Shown: positions 47,862 to 57,311, numbered from the stretch's first letter. The stretch is DNA of 64,000 bases from Roseiarcus sp963770275 (GCA_963770275.1 CAVYPD010000036.1:1-64000), one strand, 5' to 3'. Numbers and translations: made by a program. The notes: a model not told the origin generated them from the sequence alone.

Positions 47862-48213
47862 GCAAGGCAGCCGGCCACGGCGGCTTGGCTGTTGGAGAGA
47901 CAGCCAAAACCGAACGAACGACAAATATATTGCAGAAAAGCAGAAATTAGACTAAGCTGGCCCTATGAGCAATTCTGCCCTGCCGCGCGCCAAGACCACG
48001 GCGCCCCGTCCCGCCCGCTCTGACGCAAGGGGAAAAGGGCGAGGAAAAATTTTTCGCGATTGATCCCGTGGAACCCATTGATAAGTCTCGTTTCGCACGA
48101 GAGAATCCAAGGAAATCCAAGGAAATCCAACACCGCAAAACAGGGGTTTTCGAGCGGAAATGGCAACGGGCAAAGACAATCCAAACCGGCCCGGTCCAAT
48201 GGCTATGCGCGCC
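47862..48213. repeat. Gene-free stretch with dispersed repeat, copy 2
   Basis: About 350 bases between the cupin remnant and the GGDEF-EAL gene. From 48062 to 48150 it contains, read on the minus strand, GGATTTCCTTGGATTCTCTC, GTGCGAAACGAGAC and TTATCAATGGGTTCCACGGG, which matches copy 1 at 11611-11710. TCTCGTGCGAAACGAGA is a small internal hairpin, and AATCCAAGGA is repeated three times in a row. No gene is likely here. Confidence 0.6.
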
Positions 48214-50514
48214 TCAAGCCGCTTGGACCCGGAAGTCCCGCCGGAGAAGCCCGAGCACGTCCTTTTCCGCGACGGGCCGACTGAACAGATAGCCCTGCGC
48301 CTCAGAGATCGTGCCTAGCGCTTCAATCATTCGCAACTGCTTAGCCGTCTCGACGCCTTCGATCAGCACGCTCATGCCGAGCTTGCGGCTCATGGACGAA
48401 ACGCCTTCCACCAGCACGGACGCGCGTTCCTGGAGGCCAAGCCCCATGGTGAACGAGCGGTCGATCTTAATGCGGTCAAGCGGAAAGCTGAGGAGATAGC
48501 TCAAGCTCGAATAGCCGGTGCCGAAATCGTCGAGCGAAACGCGCATGCCTTGAGCGCGTAAGGATTGGAGCGTGCGACGCGTGTCGCCCCGATCTTCGAG
48601 CAGGGTCGATTCCGTGATTTCCAGATCGAGGCGTTCCGGCGCGAGTTGAGCGTCCGCGAGGGCGCTGAGGATCGTGCTTTCGAGGTTGCCGCTACGGAAC
48701 TGTGTGGAGGACAGGTTCACCGACACGCAGACCTCATCCGGCCAACCCGCGCACGCCTTGCAGGCGCGCTTCAGCATGGCCGCCCCCATTTCCTCCATCA
48801 GCCCGATCTCCTCGACGATCGGGATGAATTCAGCCGGCGACACTGGCCCAAGCAAAGTGCTGCGCCAGCGCGCAAGCGCTTCGAAGCCGACGATTTGTCT
48901 CGTCGCGACGGAGACGATGGGCTGGAAATAGACCTCTATTTGGTCGGTGGCGACCGCGGCGCGCAACTCAAGCTCGATCAGACGACGAATTTGGATCTTG
49001 GCGTCCATCTCCTGCTCGAACGCCCTCCAAGACCGGCGCCCATCAGCTTTCGCCGCATAGAGCGCGATATCTGCTTTGGAGAGCAGGGCGTCGGGGCTCA
49101 ATCCATCGTCCGGCGCCGAGGCGCTGCCGATGCTTGCGCCGACGATGACCTCGCTCCCGTCGATGATCACGGCGCGGTTGATCTCGTCGATGATGCGCTT
49201 GGCGAGGTCATGGGTCTCCAACTGACCGGGGTCGTGATGGTGAAGGATAACAAATTCGTCGCCGCCCCAACGCGCGACCAGGTCGCGCGGCCCGATGATG
49301 GCGCGTAGCCGGTTTGCGATCTCAACCAGGAGCTTGTCGCCGGTTCGGTGTCCGAGACTGTCGTTGACCTGCTTGAAGTCGTCGAGGTCGAGGAACATCA
49401 CGTCGACCCCGGCGGCGCCTGACTGAGTGGAGACGAGCGCTTCGGCCAGAATCAACTCGAACGATCGTCGATTGCGAAGATTTGTGACTGAATCAAAATG
49501 AGCCATGCGATCGATCGCGCGGTCAGCGTTTCTTTTTGCTGTAACATCCTGAACGACCACGACCCATCCGCCCCTGGAATTTGGGGTGATCGTAGCCTCG
49601 TAGAACGACTGGTTTGCGGTTTCGAACTCCAGCGACTGCGAGCATCCGGCGGCCGTCGCCGCGTCGAAGGCCTTGAGAAGCCCGTCGAGGGCCTCCTGCG
49701 GCACTGCGCCGCGTTGCTTCGCAAGACGCGTCACCGCTTCGAGCCGGATATTGGTGATTGGCCGCTCGCGTTTCAGCGACAGGAATTCCGAGAACTTGGC
49801 GTTGGAGACAAGGAGGCGCTTCTCCGCCGAGACCATGCACATGCCATGCGACATGTTGTTGATTGCGAAATCGAATTGATTGGCGATCCGCTCCAACTCG
49901 GTGCGAAAGGCGATTTGGCTCAGAAGTATTTTTCGAAGCCGAGAAGCCGAGCCATAAATGAAAAAGCACAAGGGAGCGAGCAACAACGGAAGCAAAAGAG
50001 GGTACATGCCGCCCTTTGCGACAAAGGCGGCGCCGAGCGGAATAGCCACTCCTGAGAGCTGCAGGCCAACTCCGGTTCGGATTGCAAAGTTTCTGACAGC
50101 GATGCTGAGCGCATGCGTGACTGCGGACGAAACCGCGAGGGTCAGAATGAAACCATTGTCCGACGCTGCGAACGCGGCGACGGTAAGCAAACCGACGGAG
50201 AGCAAATATGCGGTCGTGCCCGCGACGTAGTTTCGCTCGAGCCAGCGCACGTCGGTAAACGCGTTCCCACCGGTTCTCGAATTGTAAATCCGTTTGAGGC
50301 GAATGCGCACCAGGACCACGAGCGCAATCATCGCCGAGGCTCCGACCGCTGCCCACGAATGCGCGACCTTGGCGATAATGAGCCCGCTGACGATCGTCAT
50401 GATTGCGCCGAGCACCATCGTCTGGGAATCGGCGAAAACCAACTCGATCAGATCGCGGCGCACTTCGTCCGAGAGGGTCTCAGCACTCAGGCGGCGATGG
50501 CTTTGCTCATCCAT
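48214..50514 (-). CDS. GGDEF-EAL protein with membrane and PAS-like domains (cyclic-di-GMP turnover)
   Basis: About 766 residues from the ATG at 50514. Residues about 25-190 hold five to six membrane spans; a PAS-like region follows (FAINNMSHGMCMVSAEKRLL). The GGDEF domain has RWGGDEFVIL and SVTNLRNRRSFE; the inhibitory RxxD site upstream is GPRD, so product inhibition may be absent. The EAL domain has FEALARW, EITESTLL, LDDFGTGYSSL and IEGVET, consistent with active phosphodiesterase. It may make or degrade cyclic-di-GMP, and PDE activity is favoured. Frame intact. The next gene upstream on the same strand is the FeeM-like gene, 340 bases away. Confidence 0.92.
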   Translation of the reverse strand: MDEQSHRRLSAETLSDEVRRDLIELVFADSQTMVLGAIMTIVSGLIIAKVAHSWAAVGASAMIALVVLVRIRLKRIYNSRTGGNAFTDVRWLERNYVAGTTAYLLSVGLLTVAAFAASDNGFILTLAVSSAVTHALSIAVRNFAIRTGVGLQLSGVAIPLGAAFVAKGGMYPLLLPLLLAPLCFFIYGSASRLRKILLSQIAFRTELERIANQFDFAINNMSHGMCMVSAEKRLLVSNAKFSEFLSLKRERPITNIRLEAVTRLAKQRGAVPQEALDGLLKAFDAATAAGCSQSLEFETANQSFYEATITPNSRGGWVVVVQDVTAKRNADRAIDRMAHFDSVTNLRNRRSFELILAEALVSTQSGAAGVDVMFLDLDDFKQVNDSLGHRTGDKLLVEIANRLRAIIGPRDLVARWGGDEFVILHHHDPGQLETHDLAKRIIDEINRAVIIDGSEVIVGASIGSASAPDDGLSPDALLSKADIALYAAKADGRRSWRAFEQEMDAKIQIRRLIELELRAAVATDQIEVYFQPIVSVATRQIVGFEALARWRSTLLGPVSPAEFIPIVEEIGLMEEMGAAMLKRACKACAGWPDEVCVSVNLSSTQFRSGNLESTILSALADAQLAPERLDLEITESTLLEDRGDTRRTLQSLRAQGMRVSLDDFGTGYSSLSYLLSFPLDRIKIDRSFTMGLGLQERASVLVEGVSSMSRKLGMSVLIEGVETAKQLRMIEALGTISEAQGYLFSRPVAEKDVLGLLRRDFRVQAA

Positions 50515-50550
50515 GAAATCAAATTGGCGCCAGGTGAGTTGTGATCTCAA

Positions 50551-50890
50551 TCACATACGCGTTAACAAGCGGTCGACTGCCGTTTCGGTATTTGAATGAT
50601 TTTGATAGCGGACCAGCTAAACAATACTTGAGCGTCGCGGTCTATTGTTCAGTAATTCAGTTCGCGTGCTATGTCTGCGCAGCTCCCAAGTCCGGCATCG
50701 ACTTTACTGCGTGGCCTGGACTTCGTTCGCATAAGAGGCTACGTCCTGAATTTCAGGCGGTGAGGGACACGGTCAATGCGATGACGACCCTCTGGGCGAA
50801 GAACGGTGTGGTGCAGGGCGACTCCCTGTAACGTTCGATCTAAGCGCGGCGCCCTGAGTGTCGCTCTGGGACCTCGAAGGCCGGCTTCGA
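50551..50890. other. Gene-free stretch upstream of the GGDEF-EAL gene
   Basis: About 340 bases, more AT-rich than the average here. It must hold the promoter of the GGDEF-EAL gene and the end of the FeeM-like gene. An open frame of about 95 codons on the plus strand lacks coding character. I see no clear motif. Confidence 0.45.
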
Positions 50891-51619
50891 CTAAAGAGTT
50901 TCGACCTGCTTCTCGCTACGACCGATCGCCTCAAAGACCCGGTCCGCGACGTTGGACGATCTCTGGAAGAGACGAACTTGTTCGGCCTGCGTCGATTGAT
51001 AGAACGGGTATCGCTCGTGGATATTTTCGCGCTGAACGTTGCAATCGTACGCCACTAAGGCCATTGGACGCTTGAAGTGCGGATATGGTCTCGGGGCGGA
51101 CCAGTCACCGCGCCAACAATCGGTGATAGAAGGCTTGATGCTCCGCAAGACACCCCGCTATACCGTAGTCGGCCGCGAAGAACTCTGCTGCGAGAAGCGT
51201 CGGCCTTATCGTAAGGTACGGGATTTCGGAGTATCTTTGGGAGAATTCGAGCCTGCTTACAAAACGAGAAGCGTCGATGATCGTTCGGCCGGCCACAAGA
51301 TGGGGCTCGATTAAGGTCGGAAAAAGACGTAAACTCGGGCAGAGGCGCGACGGAGGCTGGCCGAAATGTGAAGTCTCAGCGCGCTCGCTAGTTCACCGTC
51401 GATGAAGAGGCCGATCAGCCAGGCGTTGTCCGTCTCATCCATCGCGTCGTGAAACATGCCCGAGGACCTAGGCTCGACGGTCCCGGCGCGCATGTAAGCG
51501 TCGTGGCGCAGGCGATAAATCGCGGCTTTGTCCGCAGGCGAGTCCGCGCGACGATATTCTACCCTTTCGAGGAGACGCAGGACACGGTCGGCGAACCGCG
51601 ACGTTTGCTGAACGTCCAT
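50891..51619 (-). pseudogene. FeeM-like N-acyl amino acid synthase (LuxI/GNAT-related), two apparent frameshifts
   Basis: Three frames in order make one protein of about 240 residues. N-terminal part from the ATG at 51619: FADRVLRLLERVEYRRADSP, IYRLRHDAYMRAGTVEPR, DETDNAWLIGLFIDGELASA and LRLHIS. After a shift in a T5 run at about 51312: PTLIEPHLVAGRTIIDASRF and LEFSQRYSEIPYLTIRPTLL. After a second shift near 51123: WSAPRPYPHFKRPMALVAYD and HERYPFYQSTQAEQ. This order fits FeeM-type synthases, distant relatives of acyl-homoserine-lactone synthases that join acyl chains to amino acids. It might be intact in the organism if the shifts are errors. Confidence 0.6.
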
Positions 51620-51691
51620 GTAAGTTGCCCCCTACCGCACTAACGAATTGTTAAGGGTAGGAAGACCACCATAGATCGTATCGAATTGCTA

Positions 51692-51705
51692 TACCCGCTA
51701 GGGTA
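51692..51705. promoter_or_regulatory. Palindrome TACCC-N4-GGGTA upstream of the FeeM-like gene
   Basis: TACCCGCTAGGGTA, 73 bases upstream of the start at 51619. Arms of five bases pair perfectly. Size and place fit an operator for a dimeric regulator such as a LuxR-type protein, which often controls acyl-signal synthase genes, but no such gene is in the window. Confidence 0.4.
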
Positions 51706-51889
51706 GAAATTTGTTACAACTCGACCAAATCGTGATTAAGCTTACCATCGCACAGTTTCTTGCAATTTTCGCAACGACTTTTCTTGCCCGGGAGTCAGCG
51801 AAAGGGTTCTGTGCGGCGACCGGGCCCAAGGCCGTTCTCAGCTTTCTTCAAGCCGTTCCCGTTCCTTCGCCGACCGCTGAGTCGTCTCG

Positions 51890-52183
51890 TTACCCAGCCG
51901 CGGAAAGGGGTTCGGTGCGAGACCAACTCCAGGCGGACTGGGCGAAGTCATCCAACGCGACTTCGCTCGGACGCAGACGCCGAGAGGCGCACCAGTTCAG
52001 AAAGTCTTCGAGCGAGACCGTCTCCAAACTCGCCTCGGCGCCGGCTGTCGATAGGCCCATGAAACGGCCATAGCGGCTATCCAGCCAGTCGTCATAGTCG
52101 CTATAATTCGATAATTCGGAAATCTACTCCCGGGCTCGCTCAAACTCGCCCGACGGTACAACCCCAACGAGAACCTTGTTCAT
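51890..52183 (-). pseudogene. Small conserved-looking protein gene with an in-frame amber codon
   Basis: From the ATG at 52183 the frame reads MNKVLVGVVPSGEFERARE, then TAG (52126-52124), then ISELSNYSDYDDWLDSRYGR and FMGLSTAGAEASLETVSLED, FLNWCASRRLRPSEVALDDF to a TAA at 51890: 97 codons with no frame change. Codon use after the stop is fully gene-like. A TGG to TAG change (Trp to stop) would explain it, giving EREWIS-like reading. It has no signal peptide or membrane span. I do not know its function. It lies upstream of the FeeM-like gene on the same strand. Confidence 0.5.
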
Positions 52184-52601
52184 AGTACAGCCACCAGTGT
52201 TCTGGGTTCTCACTCGACGCTACGCGCCTGGATCATGCACTACCAATAATTCGTAAGCGGGCAGTAAAAGCTTTAACTTAAAAAGCGCTAAGGAGACGGT
52301 GGAAATCAGGCGCTCTTCCGTTTCGACAACGACCTTCGTCGCACCAATTAGTCTAGCCGATCACCTTTCACTCATTGGCCGCGGCGCCGCACCCACTAAA
52401 GTAATCTTACGAAATTATGTCAACATTAATTCAAAGGCCACAGGCTTCGCCGATAGAGCGCAACCGGCAAGGCGTCGTCCGCGCGCGAGTGTGAGAGAAG
52501 AGAGTTAGTTACGGCTGAGGATGAAAGCTCAGGAATTTCATGTTGAAAGATCAGTGTCATCTATAGAAACGCGCCAGCGACGTCGCACGCCGGCCATTTC
52601 G
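52184..52601. other. Gene-free, AT-richer stretch
   Basis: About 420 bases between the small broken gene and the rnhA stop. Composition is less GC-rich, with runs such as AAGCTTTAACTTAAAAAGCG. One 69-codon plus-strand frame starting with GTG at 52299 has no ribosome binding site and no coding character. Nothing can be supported here. Confidence 0.45.
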
Positions 52602-53066
52602 TCAAACGCGTTCGAGCGCCGAGGGCTTGGCTAAAAATGGCGCCATGCCTTCTCGGGCCAGCTTGTCCGCGCGGACGTTCAATTCATCGTCCGCGTGGCC
52701 CTTGACCCAGCGCCACTCGACCGTGTGCCGCTCGGCAGCCGCGGCCAGGGCTCGCCAAAGATCCTCGTTCTTGACTGGCTTTTTTGACGCCGTGCGCCAG
52801 CCGTTGCTTTTCCAGCTGTTGATCCAGCCCGTGACTCCGCCACGCAAATATTGGGAATCTGTGTGCAGGACGACCTCGCATGGACGGTTCAATGAGCGGA
52901 GGGCTTCGATCGCCGCGGTGAGCTCCATGCGGTTGTTGGTGGTGAGCGCCTCGCCGCCCTTCAGCTCCTTTTGGTGGCCGCCGTAGCGCAGAACAGCGCC
53001 CCAGCCGCCAGGACCGGGATTGCCCGAACAGGCGCCGTCGGTCCAAATCGAGACGCCTTGGCTCAC
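52602..53066 (-). CDS. rnhA: Ribonuclease HI
   Basis: A 154-residue RNase HI that cuts the RNA strand of RNA-DNA hybrids. Active-site residues fall at the E. coli numbers: D10 (IWTDGACSG), E48 (NNRMELTAA), D70 (LHTDSQYL), H124 (VKGHADD) and D134 (NVRADKLA). The start is a GTG at 53066 overlapping the thrB stop (GTGA), so the two are translationally coupled, a usual pair in this group. Confidence 0.95.
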   Translation of the reverse strand: MSQGVSIWTDGACSGNPGPGGWGAVLRYGGHQKELKGGEALTTNNRMELTAAIEALRSLNRPCEVVLHTDSQYLRGGVTGWINSWKSNGWRTASKKPVKNEDLWRALAAAAERHTVEWRWVKGHADDELNVRADKLAREGMAPFLAKPSALERV

Positions 53067-54028
53067 CGCATGAGACCATAGTCGACGGCTGACCTTACGC
53101 GTTGGTGAAAGCGCAGTTTGTCGCGGTATTCGAGCGGATTCTTCGGCGCGACCTTTGCGCCAGACGGCACGTTGAGCCAGTCGACGAGCCGCGTCAGCAT
53201 GAACCGGAGCGCCGCGCCCCGAGCCAGGAGCGGCAGCGCTTCGATCTCGGCCTTGCCGAGCGGCCGCAGCCGCTCGTACGCGGAGATCATCGCCCGTCCC
53301 TTGGAGACGTTGAAGGCGTTGTCGGGCTCGAAACACCAGGCGCTCAGGCAGATCGCCAGATCGTATGCGAGCGCGTCGTTGCAGGCGAAGTAGAAGTCGA
53401 TGAGGCCGGAAAGATTCTCGCCGAGAAAGAACACGTTGTCGTTGAACAGATCGGCATGAATGACGCCGGCCGGCAGGTCCTTAGGCCACTGAGCGTGAAG
53501 AAAATTGAGCTCCGCCGCGATTTCCTCGCGCAATTGGGGCGCGACCTCGTCTGCGCGCGCCTCGGCCGACTGGAACAGGGGTCTCCAGCTTGGCAGCGAC
53601 AGAGCGTTGGCGCGCTTAAGCGGGAAGTCGGCCCCGGCCAGGTGCATTCGCGCCAGCGCCTCCCCGACCTCGCCGCAATGGCGAACGTTGGGTCGTCGAA
53701 TCCATATTCCGTCAAGGAATGTGACAATGGTCGCCGGGCGCCCGGCGAGCTCGCCCAGCGCTGAGCCGGCGCGATTGCGGACGGGTTGAGGACAAGTGAC
53801 GCCGCGTTGCGCCAGATGCTCCATCAAACCGATGAAGAACGGCAAATCCTCGGCTTTGACCCGTTTCTCGTAGAGGGTGAGGATATGCTGGCCGCTGTCG
53901 GTGCGGAGCAGATAGTTGGAATTCTCGACCCCTTCGGCAATGCCCTTGAACGAGGTCGCTTCGCCGATGTCGTAAAGCGCCAGAAAGGCGCGCAGCGCGT
54001 CGTCCGAGACTTCGGTGTAGACAGCCAT
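53063..54028 (-). CDS. thrB: Homoserine kinase, ThrB type II
   Basis: About 321 residues from the ATG at 54028 (MAVYTEVSDDALRAFLALYD), preceded by GGACGGGAC. This is the alphaproteobacterial homoserine kinase with a choline-kinase-like fold, not the GHMP type: Brenner motif GVIHADLFNDNVFF and the metal site SGLIDFYFACND. It phosphorylates homoserine in threonine synthesis. Frame intact. In-frame codons up to 54055 (MMGSSNGRD) are unlikely to be used. Followed by overlapping rnhA. Confidence 0.92.
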   Translation of the reverse strand: MAVYTEVSDDALRAFLALYDIGEATSFKGIAEGVENSNYLLRTDSGQHILTLYEKRVKAEDLPFFIGLMEHLAQRGVTCPQPVRNRAGSALGELAGRPATIVTFLDGIWIRRPNVRHCGEVGEALARMHLAGADFPLKRANALSLPSWRPLFQSAEARADEVAPQLREEIAAELNFLHAQWPKDLPAGVIHADLFNDNVFFLGENLSGLIDFYFACNDALAYDLAICLSAWCFEPDNAFNVSKGRAMISAYERLRPLGKAEIEALPLLARGAALRFMLTRLVDWLNVPSGAKVAPKNPLEYRDKLRFHQRVRSAVDYGLMR

Positions 54029-54313
54029 GTCCCGTCCGTTGGAGCTTCCCATCAATGAGAGCGATGGCGGACCCGCTTAGCGGCGTGTATAAGGCCGGTC
54101 AATCGCCGAGCTTCGCCGCCGGTCGAAGGCCCTCGGGCCGCACGACTGCGGCAGGCGAATTCCGCGCCCCGAGCGCGGCCCGAGCGGACTATGACGGTTT
54201 GAACGCCGCATGGACCGTCGATACCGGCGTCCGGAGGAAATTGTTTGGTAGTCGCGCCGCCAGGGCGTCTTGGCGGCGCTGATGCTGCCGGCGATTGGAT
54301 GGGGGTTCATTCG

Positions 54314-55633
54314 ATGCGCATTGTGATGGTGGGTGCGGGCTATGTCGGCCTCGTTTCCGGGGCCTGTCTGGCCGATTTTGGCCACGAGGTCGTCTGTGTC
54401 GAGGTCGACGAGAGCAAAGTTTTAGGTCTGCGAGAAGGTCGCGTTCCGATTTACGAGCCGGGCTTGAGCGAGTTGGTGCTCGCCAATCAAGCTGCGGGCC
54501 GGCTCTCGTTCACGACCAGTCTCAAAGAGGCGGGGCGTGGCGCGCAGGCGATCTTCATCGCCGTCGGCACGCCTTCGCTGGCGGAGGTCGGCTCGGCCGA
54601 CATGCATTTCGTTCACGACGCGGCTCGCGCCATCGGCGAGATTATCGAAGGCTTCACCGTGGTCGTGGTTAAGTCGACGGTTCCGATCGGCGCCGGCGAC
54701 GAGGTCGAGCGCTTCGTTGCGAAGCACGCGCCTCAAGGCTCCTTCGCCGTCGTATCCAACCCGGAATTCCTGCGCGAAGGCGCGGCGATCGAGGACTTCA
54801 AGCGGCCCGATCGAGTGGTCATCGGGGTCGAGGACGACCGCGCGCGCGCGGTGATGGGGGAGATCTATCGGCCGATCGAACGCAACGGGGGGCGGATCGT
54901 CTACACGTCGCGTCGCAGTTCGGAGATGATCAAGTATGCGGCCAACGTGTTCCTGGCGATGAAGGTAACCTTTATCAACGAAATCGCCGACCTGTGCGAG
55001 CGTCTCGGCGCCGATGTTCTCGACGTCTCCCACGGCATCGGTCTCGACGACCGCATCGGCCGCAAGTTTCTCAATCCCGGGCCGGGCTTCGGTGGGTCTT
55101 GCTTCCCCAAGGATACGCTGGCTTTGACCAAGCTCGCCGCTGAAGCCAAGGCGCCGATCCGGCTCGTCGAGACGCTGGTCGACGTCAACGACAAGCGAAA
55201 AACAGCGATGGCGGCGAAGGTCATCAGAGCCTGCGGCGGCTCGGTCGCCGGAAAACGGATCGCCGTGCTCGGCCTCACGTACAAGCCCAAAACTGACGAC
55301 ATGCGCGACGCGCCGAGCCTCGTCATCCTGCCCGAGCTGCAAGCAGCGGGCGCGCGCGTTGTCGCTTACGATCCGGAAGGCGTTCGACACGCAAAGCCGC
55401 TGCTTCCCGGCGTCGAGTTTGCGGACAACGCCTATGCTTGCCTCAAAGGCGCGGACGCGGCGGTCATCGTCACCGAGTGGGACGAGTTCCGCGCTCTCGA
55501 CCTCGCTCGGGTCAAGGCCAGCTTGACCACGCCGATCATGGTCGACTTGCGCAACATTTACCCGATCGAAACGATGAAGGCGCACGGATTTCGTTACGTC
55601 TGCGTCGGCCGGGGGTTCGGCGGGGAGGGCTGA
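54314..55633 (+). CDS. ugd: UDP-glucose 6-dehydrogenase
   Basis: A 439-residue NAD-dependent enzyme that oxidises UDP-glucose to UDP-glucuronate for polysaccharides. The start ATG at 54314 opens the NAD-binding motif MRIVMVGAGYVGLVSGACLA. The active-site Cys is in FGGSCFPKDTLAL, the catalytic Lys region is EMIKYAANVFLAMKVTFINE, and the C-terminal UDP-binding part has GLTYKPKTDDMRDAPS. Frame intact. A glycosyltransferase follows in the same direction, which suggests an exopolysaccharide or glycan role. Confidence 0.95.
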   Translation: MRIVMVGAGYVGLVSGACLADFGHEVVCVEVDESKVLGLREGRVPIYEPGLSELVLANQAAGRLSFTTSLKEAGRGAQAIFIAVGTPSLAEVGSADMHFVHDAARAIGEIIEGFTVVVVKSTVPIGAGDEVERFVAKHAPQGSFAVVSNPEFLREGAAIEDFKRPDRVVIGVEDDRARAVMGEIYRPIERNGGRIVYTSRRSSEMIKYAANVFLAMKVTFINEIADLCERLGADVLDVSHGIGLDDRIGRKFLNPGPGFGGSCFPKDTLALTKLAAEAKAPIRLVETLVDVNDKRKTAMAAKVIRACGGSVAGKRIAVLGLTYKPKTDDMRDAPSLVILPELQAAGARVVAYDPEGVRHAKPLLPGVEFADNAYACLKGADAAVIVTEWDEFRALDLARVKASLTTPIMVDLRNIYPIETMKAHGFRYVCVGRGFGGEG

Positions 55634-55727
55634 GTTGGGCACTGCCATTCCGGCCCGCGCCGCGGTGGCGTGAGCAGAGTCGCCGTCCCTAACGGAAGCC
55701 GCGAATCCGGACAATCGAAGGTCGCCC

Positions 55728-56968
55728 ATGCCGCCCGCGCGCCAAGCCCGTTCCTGCGTCATCGTGGTCGAAAACTTGCCTGTCCCCTTCGATCGACGGG
55801 TTTGGCAGGAGGCTCAGGCCCTCCATCGCGCCGGCTGGACGTGTCGGTGATCTGCCCGACCAACGCCGACTTTCCGAAGGCGTTCGAGGTCATCGACGAC
55901 ATCGCGATCTACCGCCATCCGCTGCCGGCCGAGGGGCGTGGCGCGCTCGCTTACTTCCGCGAATATTCAACAGCGCTGTTCCATGAATTCCGGCTCTTGT
56001 TCAAGGTTCACCGCGAACGAGGCTTTTCGATCATCCAGGCCTGCAATCCGCCCGACCTCATCTTTCTCGCCGCTCTGCCATTCAAGCTCATGGGCAAGCG
56101 GTTCATCTACGATCAGCACGACGTCTCGCCGGAATTGTTCGTCGTCAAATTCGGCAAGAAGGGGTTTCTTTATCGTGCGCTCCTGTTTTTCGAACGCATG
56201 AGCTACAGGATGGCCGACCACGTCATCACCGCCAACGCGACCTTCAAAGACATCGCCATAAGCCGCGGCGGCAAGGCGCCCTCGCAAGTCGAGGTCGTCT
56301 ACGGGGTTCCCGATCGCCTGCGCATCCGTCGCGTCGAGCCTGAGCCAGGGCTGCACGGCGGGCGCAAGTTCATTCTTGGCTATGTCGGGATCATCAACGA
56401 GCAGGACGGCGTCGACCATCTGGTGCGCGCGGTCGCTCATCTCGTCAAGGTCAGCGGATTTCGCGACTTCCGCGCAGTTGTCGTCGGCTCCGGCCCCGCG
56501 CTCGAATTGGTGCGCGAGCTCGCGCGCTCGCTCGAGGTCGAAGAGTACATTCTGTTCACCGGCTACCTCAAAGGCGAGACGCTGCTCGCCTATCTCAGCG
56601 CCTTCGACATCGGCGTCATCCCCGACCCGTTGAACGAGGCCAACGACCTCATGAGCATGAACAAGGTGTTCGAATATTGCGCCTTGGGAATTCCGACCGC
56701 GTGCTATCCCCTCAAAGAGACGAAGCGGCTCCTTGGGGATGCCGGAGTCTATGCGCCTTCGCCTGAGCCTGCTGGGCTTGCTGAGGCCTGCCTTAGCTTG
56801 ATGCAGGATGAGGCCTTGCGCATACGCTCGGCAGCGGCGGCCGCGAAGCTCTCGGCGGAGACGTTCGTCTGGGAGAACGAGGCTCGCAAATACGTCGCGA
56901 CGTATGAGCGGGTGCTGTGCCCGACGGCCGACTTCGACCGGAAGAAGGCAGCCGGGGCGCGGAGTTAA
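55728..56968 (+). CDS. Family 4 glycosyltransferase (GT-B), one apparent -1 frameshift near the N-terminus
   Basis: The main frame covers VSVICPTNADFPKAFEVIDD to the stop at 56968. Its natural N-terminus is in another frame: ATG at 55728 reads MPPARQARSCVIVVENLPVP and FDRRVWQEAQALHRAGW, and one base is missing near 55840 (TGGACG for TGGGACG) before DVSVICP. GT-B features: DQHDVSPELF, LGYVGIINEQDGVDHLVRAV, VVGSGPALE, and the donor-site Glu region MNKVFEYCALGIPTACYPLK. Corrected length is about 413 residues. It follows ugd and probably builds a surface glycan. Confidence 0.85.
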
Positions 56969-57120
56969 AACGCTTCGAGGCGCGCCCGCATAAGTTTACG
57001 CCCGCCAATGATTTCCGCCACTTAAGTGCGCTTTCGCGCCACTTTTTTCTCGCCGCAAACCCCGCTCCGAAGGGGCGAGGGCGGGAGAACTGAGCGCCCG
57101 TTTCGTTGTGAGAACGGAGG

Positions 57121-57191
57121 AAGCCAAACCTCCTCGAAAGCCGAAGGGCCATTTCGCGATGCGAAACGAAACGTTTCGCATGGTTTGGCTT
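57121..57191. repeat. Nested inverted repeat
   Basis: Outer arms AAGCCAAACC (57121-57130) and GGTTTGGCTT (57182-57191) are perfect complements; inner arms ATGCGAAACG (57159-57168) and CGTTTCGCAT (57172-57181) pair around AAA. The inner right arm touches the outer right arm, while 28 bases lie between the left arms. It could fold as a bulged hairpin in either strand. Confidence 0.6.
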
Positions 57192-57311
57192 AAGTCATTG
57201 AAATCATTACGATCGCTGAATTATAGATTTCGTGGGATCGTTTGTTTTCAAGGGCTTAAACGCCATTTCGTTTCGCCGTTTTCCCATGACCCGCATTTCA
57301 GGTCCGATCTG

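Noticed and set aside
47952..48199. Three overlapping minus-strand frames reading FPWISLDSL-type peptides
   Set aside because: They translate a dispersed intergenic repeat in several frames; similar spurious peptides come from copy 1 at 11.6 kb.
50541..50831. Plus-strand frame of 96 codons after the GGDEF-EAL start
   Set aside because: No ribosome binding site, non-coding codon pattern, and it overlaps the region expected to hold promoters.
51711..52073. Plus-strand frame of 120 codons
   Set aside because: It lies opposite the better-supported 97-codon minus-strand gene and has Ser/Arg-rich shadow composition.
57121..57191. Nested inverted repeat considered as an attachment site or insertion-sequence end
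   Set aside because: No recombinase or transposase gene is near, and no flanking target duplication was seen; kept only as a structural repeat.
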